Positions 6,015 through 8,712 of a stretch of DNA of 8,712 nucleotides are shown one piece after another. The stretch spans positions 1 through 8,712 of the forward strand of contig JAIPFS010000049.1 of NCBI GenBank assembly GCA_021736545.1. The letters run 5' to 3'. Within the stretch, counting starts at the first letter, position 1, and each line of letters starts with the position of its first letter. Below the pieces are notes generated by a model, which searched no databases, was not told the DNA's origin, and saw only the letters and a list, made by a program, of their open reading frames with translations. The DNA comes from Spirochaetia bacterium (GTDB taxonomy: Bacteria > Spirochaetota > Spirochaetia > PWKH01). A program made the position numbers and the translations under genes.

Positions 6015-7145
6015 ATGGCAGAAAGAACAAAGGAAAGCTCCTATGGACTTGGGGAGCGTACAAAACGGGAGAAGGTTCAAGCTCCAGATTTGCCATACAG
6101 GCCACAGAAGACAAAGAATTATAATCCTCCAATTGGATTAATCGGATGCGGCGGAATTTCTCAGCAGCATCTAACGGCTTATAAGAAAGCAGGTTATCAG
6201 GTTTCAGCATTATGCGATCCAATAATTGAAAAAGCAGCCAAAGCCCGCGATATGTACTATCCCAAAGCTGACATTTTTTCTGATTATCAGGATGTACTTA
6301 AAAGAAATGATATTCAGGTAGTTGATATAGCTACCCATCCTGAATTGAGATATCCAATAATGGAAAAAGCGGTTAACGCTGAGAAGCATATACTTAGTCA
6401 AAAACCCTTTGTACTAGAATTGGAAAAGGGAAAAAAACTTGTAGATATGGCTGAAAAAAGAGGTGTGAAAATTGCTGTAAATCAGAATGGAAGATGGGCT
6501 CCTCATTTTTCTTATATGCGCAAGGGGATTGAAGCAGGTCTGATAGGTGATGTTGGTGCAGTACATATGTCCGTAAGTTGGAATCATAATTGGGTTGCAG
6601 GTACGCATTTTGAAGATATGCAAGACTTAATTTTATTTGATTTCGGCATACACTGGTTTGATATGTTAAATGTTTTTATGCGTGGTAAAAATATAAAAGA
6701 GGTTTATGCCTTAAAAGAAAAATTCCCTGATCAGAAAGTACGTCCTCCTATGCTTGCAGAGGTTCTTATCTCTTTTGATGAAGGGGTAGGCAGTATCACT
6801 TTTGATGCAGATACTATCTATGGAGAGGAAGACAGAAGTGTAGTAATTGGACGAGAAGGTACGTTCTGCAGTACTGGCCCGGATCTGAATGAACAAAAAG
6901 TCATCCTTTACAGATCCCAAGGAGTATCAACTCCAGAACTAAAAGGAACGTGGTTCCCTGATGGCTTTCATGGAGCAATGGCCGAATTATTGTGTGCGGT
7001 TGAACAGGATCGTGAACCCGATAATAGTGGAAGAGATAATTTACACAGCCTTTCTTTATGTTTTGCGGCACTGGAAAGTGCTTCATCAGGAAAGCCTGTT
7101 GAACCAGGCGCAATAAAAAGTGTAATTAAAAGAATAAGAAAATAA
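6015..7145 (+). CDS. Gfo/Idh/MocA-family oxidoreductase with intact catalytic motifs
   Basis: A 376-residue NAD(P)-dependent sugar or cyclitol dehydrogenase-like protein. The Rossmann loop GLIGCGGISQQHL is at 41-53, QKP at 129-131 (Lys130) and the catalytic DFGIH at 209-213, followed by Asp216. This is the standard Lys/Asp/His set that its upstream neighbour lacks. About 38 residues precede the Rossmann fold, with a DLPYRP segment of the kind seen in some Gfo/Idh/MocA subfamilies. The start is set at ATG 6015, with GGGAGG (6002-6007) seven bases ahead and the previous stop at 6010. An in-frame ATG at 5931 would overlap the previous gene by 80 bases and has no ribosome site. The two dehydrogenases share little beyond family motifs, suggesting different steps or different substrates rather than a recent duplication. 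Third gene of the operon that starts at 3721. Confidence 0.88.
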   Translation: MAERTKESSYGLGERTKREKVQAPDLPYRPQKTKNYNPPIGLIGCGGISQQHLTAYKKAGYQVSALCDPIIEKAAKARDMYYPKADIFSDYQDVLKRNDIQVVDIATHPELRYPIMEKAVNAEKHILSQKPFVLELEKGKKLVDMAEKRGVKIAVNQNGRWAPHFSYMRKGIEAGLIGDVGAVHMSVSWNHNWVAGTHFEDMQDLILFDFGIHWFDMLNVFMRGKNIKEVYALKEKFPDQKVRPPMLAEVLISFDEGVGSITFDADTIYGEEDRSVVIGREGTFCSTGPDLNEQKVILYRSQGVSTPELKGTWFPDGFHGAMAELLCAVEQDREPDNSGRDNLHSLSLCFAALESASSGKPVEPGAIKSVIKRIRK

Positions 7146-7172
7146 CAGTACTTTTAAAGTAATAAAAAAAAC

Positions 7173-7200
7173 TTGACAAACTTATTAGATAAGTTACAAT
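7173..7200 (+). promoter_or_regulatory. Near-consensus sigma70 promoter ahead of the second ROK gene
   Basis: A perfect TTGACA (7173-7178), a 16-base spacer and TACAAT (7195-7200; 5 of 6). The predicted start is near 7207, giving a leader of about 26 bases; GAAGG at 7222-7226 precedes the ATG by six bases. No intrinsic terminator is visible after 7145, so read-through from the upstream operon is also likely. Confidence 0.8.
7179..7195. promoter_or_regulatory. Perfect 17-bp palindromic operator between the -35 and -10 boxes
   Basis: AACTTAT-TAG-ATAAGTT has 7-bp arms and a 3-bp centre, and fills the promoter spacer, its last base being the first of the -10. A dimeric repressor bound here would exclude RNA polymerase. 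The likely ligand is the GntR/LacI-hybrid regulator encoded at 1657-2691, but this is inference. Confidence 0.75.
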
Positions 7201-7232
7201 ATGTTGACTAAAAAGTGGATAGAAGGTAAAGC

Positions 7233-8177
7233 ATGAGTAAGACAATTGGTATTGATATAGGCGGCACAAAAATTGCTATTGGTATTATTGATGCTGAAGG
7301 TAAAATCATTGATGAGAAGAAAATACCTACTCATTCTCAAAAAAAGTTTTCATATTCTTTTTTTAGAATTTGTCAAGTAATTGATGCTTTAATAGAAAAG
7401 TACTGCAGTTCTTTTGATGAATTTTCTGGTATCGGAGTTGGTTGTGCGGGACCCTTGGATTTACTTAATGGGAGAGTAAGTAATCCTTACACTCTTCCCG
7501 GGTGGGATGATGCCCCAATAAAGGCCATGCTTGAAGATCGGTACAAGTGCACTGTGGTACTGGAAAACGATGCAGATGCTGCACTTTTAGGAGAACTTAA
7601 GGTAAGGAGTACAAAGTGGGAAAGTGTTATCATGCTTACCTTCGGTACTGGTGTAGGAGGTGCTGTATACCACAATGGGGAAATTTTCAGAGCTGAATCA
7701 AATGGACATCCTGAACTTGGCCATGTAGTTGTTTCAGAACAGATGAGTAATTGTTACTGCGGAACAAACGGTTGTCTTGAATCGGTTGCTTCCGGTTCAG
7801 CACTAACCCGTAAAGCAAAAGATGCAGGATACAAAGATTTTCCTGACTTCATTAATTCTAATGAGGATAGCTTAGGAGAGGAATTAATAAATTATAAAAA
7901 AGAAATTCTTGACAATTGGGTACGGAATGTTACCCACGCACTTTGGAATTTCATGCATACTTTCTATCCGCAGTTGATAATTCTCGGCGGTGGTGCGATG
8001 GAATCACTATTTGATCTTGTTTACGAAGAGATACAGGAAAAACTGCGGAAGAGTACATTCTGCAGTAATGTAATTCTTGAGAAAGCGCTAATGGAAGGGA
8101 AAGCGGGGATGATTGGAGCTGCTTCTTTGGTTGATAATCAGGGATATTTACGGGAAATTGCGCCTGAAAATATTTAA
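7233..8177 (+). CDS. ROK-family sugar kinase (glucokinase-like) with canonical zinc motif
   Basis: A 314-residue kinase of the ROK family, with no DNA-binding domain, expected to phosphorylate a hexose or related sugar in the cytoplasm using ATP. Motifs in order: DIGGTK (8-13), ENDADAALLGE with catalytic Asp113, FGTGVGG (137-143), the hinge HPELGH (159-164), the zinc motif CYCGTNGCLE (174-183; Cys174, 176, 181) and ILGGGA (250-255). Every family hallmark is intact, unlike the other ROK protein here. Substrate specificity within ROK (glucose, fructose, N-acetylmannosamine, allose and others) cannot be read safely. It has its own strong promoter and palindromic operator, and lies 90 bases ahead of the sugar-binding protein gene, with which it is probably co-transcribed. 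Confidence 0.9.
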   Translation: MSKTIGIDIGGTKIAIGIIDAEGKIIDEKKIPTHSQKKFSYSFFRICQVIDALIEKYCSSFDEFSGIGVGCAGPLDLLNGRVSNPYTLPGWDDAPIKAMLEDRYKCTVVLENDADAALLGELKVRSTKWESVIMLTFGTGVGGAVYHNGEIFRAESNGHPELGHVVVSEQMSNCYCGTNGCLESVASGSALTRKAKDAGYKDFPDFINSNEDSLGEELINYKKEILDNWVRNVTHALWNFMHTFYPQLIILGGGAMESLFDLVYEEIQEKLRKSTFCSNVILEKALMEGKAGMIGAASLVDNQGYLREIAPENI

Positions 8178-8229
8178 AATGGTCATATCGGGTAAATCTG
8201 ATAACGGTTTACATCGAATGAATAGACAA

Positions 8230-8247
8230 CTTGATCATACGATCAAG
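8230..8247 (+). promoter_or_regulatory. Perfect 7-bp inverted repeat between kinase and binding-protein genes
   Basis: CTTGATC-ATAC-GATCAAG lies 20 bases before the binding-protein start. No T-run follows (gagaaaaaaa), so it is not a terminator, and no convincing -35/-10 pair was seen in 8178-8267. As RNA it would form a stem-loop just ahead of the ribosome site (GGAGG 8258-8262), which might protect the downstream message or tune translation. As DNA it could be an operator. Confidence 0.45.
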
Positions 8248-8267
8248 AGAAAAAAATGGAGGTCATT

Positions 8268-8712
8268 ATGATGAAAAAGGTAATGATGGCAACAGCAGTA
8301 TTGCTGCTTGTCGGCGGTATGGTGTTTGCTGCAGGTGCTCAGGAAAAAGATGAAGGATTTGTTATTGGTATTAGTAACAGCTGGGTTGGTAGTGAGTGGA
8401 GAACTCAAATGGTAGACCAGACTCTTGCAGTAGCTGAAGAATATAAGGCTGAAGGTCTGATTGATGAAGTAATAGTGCAAAGCACTGATGTAAGTCTTGA
8501 GGGACAAATAGATCAGATCAGGAATTTGATTGCAAAAGGCAGTGACATTATTCTAGTCAACCCTGCTGATGCAAGGGCTTTCAACCCAGTATTTTCTGAA
8601 GCAAAACAGCAGGGAATCACTGTAGTTGCAACTGATACAGAAGTATCTTCTCCTGATGCTTATAATGTAGCTATTGATCAGAAGACTTGGGCAATGACAT
8701 CTGCAAAATGGC
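8268..8712 (+). CDS. Sugar ABC transporter solute-binding protein, RbsB-like (CUT2), truncated by the window end
   Basis: The 5' 148 codons of a secreted binding protein that captures a sugar for an ABC importer. Residues 1-22 or so form a Sec signal peptide: MMKKVMMATAV, then a Leu/Val/Gly core, then cleavage around VFA/AAGAQEK. No lipobox Cys is present. The mature part opens with FVIGISNSWVGSEWR and contains IRNLIAKGSDIILVNPADA and GITVVATDTEV, the first lobe of type I periplasmic-binding proteins (ribose/galactose type), with NVAIDQKTWA further on as in sugar-binding members. Two in-frame ATGs (8268 and 8271) follow GGAGG at 8258-8262; the second has the better spacing and the choice changes one residue. 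ATPase and permease genes would be expected downstream. The 'GAQE' start of the mature protein is a spirochaete-like trait. The ligand cannot be inferred from the first half alone. Confidence 0.9.
   Translation, partial: MMKKVMMATAVLLLVGGMVFAAGAQEKDEGFVIGISNSWVGSEWRTQMVDQTLAVAEEYKAEGLIDEVIVQSTDVSLEGQIDQIRNLIAKGSDIILVNPADARAFNPVFSEAKQQGITVVATDTEVSSPDAYNVAIDQKTWAMTSAKW

Noticed and set aside
7149..7161. Palindrome tacttttaaagta after the oxidoreductase operon as a terminator
   Set aside because: The stem is short and all A/T, and it is followed by an A-run rather than a T-run on the coding strand. It cannot act as an intrinsic terminator.
8192..8212. Inverted GTAAA...TTTAC pair upstream of the binding-protein gene as a LacI-type operator
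   Set aside because: Arms are only five bases with an 11-base spacer and lack the central CG symmetry of LacI-family sites; too weak to list.
8235..8507. 90-codon minus-strand open frame at the right end
   Set aside because: It is antisense to the binding-protein gene, which has a signal peptide, ribosome site and clear family motifs. The antisense product looks like random Ser/His/Phe-rich translation.
1..8712. CRISPR arrays, tRNA or rRNA genes, insertion sequences, riboswitches
   Set aside because: No spaced repeat array, no tRNA-like cloverleaf or CCA end, no transposase-like frame and no recognised riboswitch core were seen on either strand.

Overview
The window looks like part of a spirochaete chromosome, probably a Sphaerochaeta/Treponema-type saccharolytic lineage. 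The main clue is the truncated last gene: its signal peptide runs into a Cys-less 'FAAGAQE' cleavage region, a style common in spirochaetal sugar-binding proteins. This is inference; no rRNA or housekeeping marker is present. Most of the window is AT-rich (a 60-base sample inside the decarboxylase-like gene is about 38% GC). The first ~1.1 kb is visibly richer in G+C (about 55% in a comparable sample) and probably belongs to a different locus.

Layout. (1) 1-1115: a tandem 21-bp repeat, then a MalG-type (CUT1) ABC sugar permease with an unusual N-terminal extension. (2) 1116-1656: a 541-base stretch with no long gene. On the minus strand it holds what looks like a complete mini transcription unit: a sigma70-like promoter, a strong ribosome binding site, a 28-codon hydrophobic micro-ORF, an adjoining 19-codon basic ORF and an intrinsic terminator. 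Its right side is the inverted-repeat-rich promoter region of the next gene. (3) 1657-2691: a regulator with a GntR-type winged helix and a LacI-like sugar-sensing domain. Its 3' end overlaps, tail to tail, the ROK-family sugar kinase on the minus strand (2636-3541). (4) 3542-3720: a divergent promoter region. (5) 3721-7145: a tight three-gene operon with a uroporphyrinogen-decarboxylase-superfamily protein (methyltransferase-like HxC...C motif, not HemE) and two dissimilar Gfo/Idh/MocA oxidoreductases. (6) 7146-7232: a near-consensus promoter with a perfect 17-bp palindrome between its -35 and -10 boxes. (7) 7233-8177: a second, canonical zinc-motif ROK kinase. (8) 8268 to the window end: the start of a CUT2-type (RbsB-like) sugar-binding protein.

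Taken together, 1657-8712 reads as a self-contained carbohydrate module: import by the binding protein and presumably an ABC transporter beyond the window, oxidation/reduction by the two dehydrogenase-like proteins, phosphorylation by one or both ROK kinases, an unassigned step by the UroD-like protein, and control by the GntR/LacI-hybrid regulator. The substrate cannot be named from sequence. Candidate operators share an AACTTA half-site near three of the promoters. The least expected items are the hidden micro-ORF unit at 1148-1414 and the pairing of a UroD-fold protein with two diverged oxidoreductases and two diverged ROK proteins.
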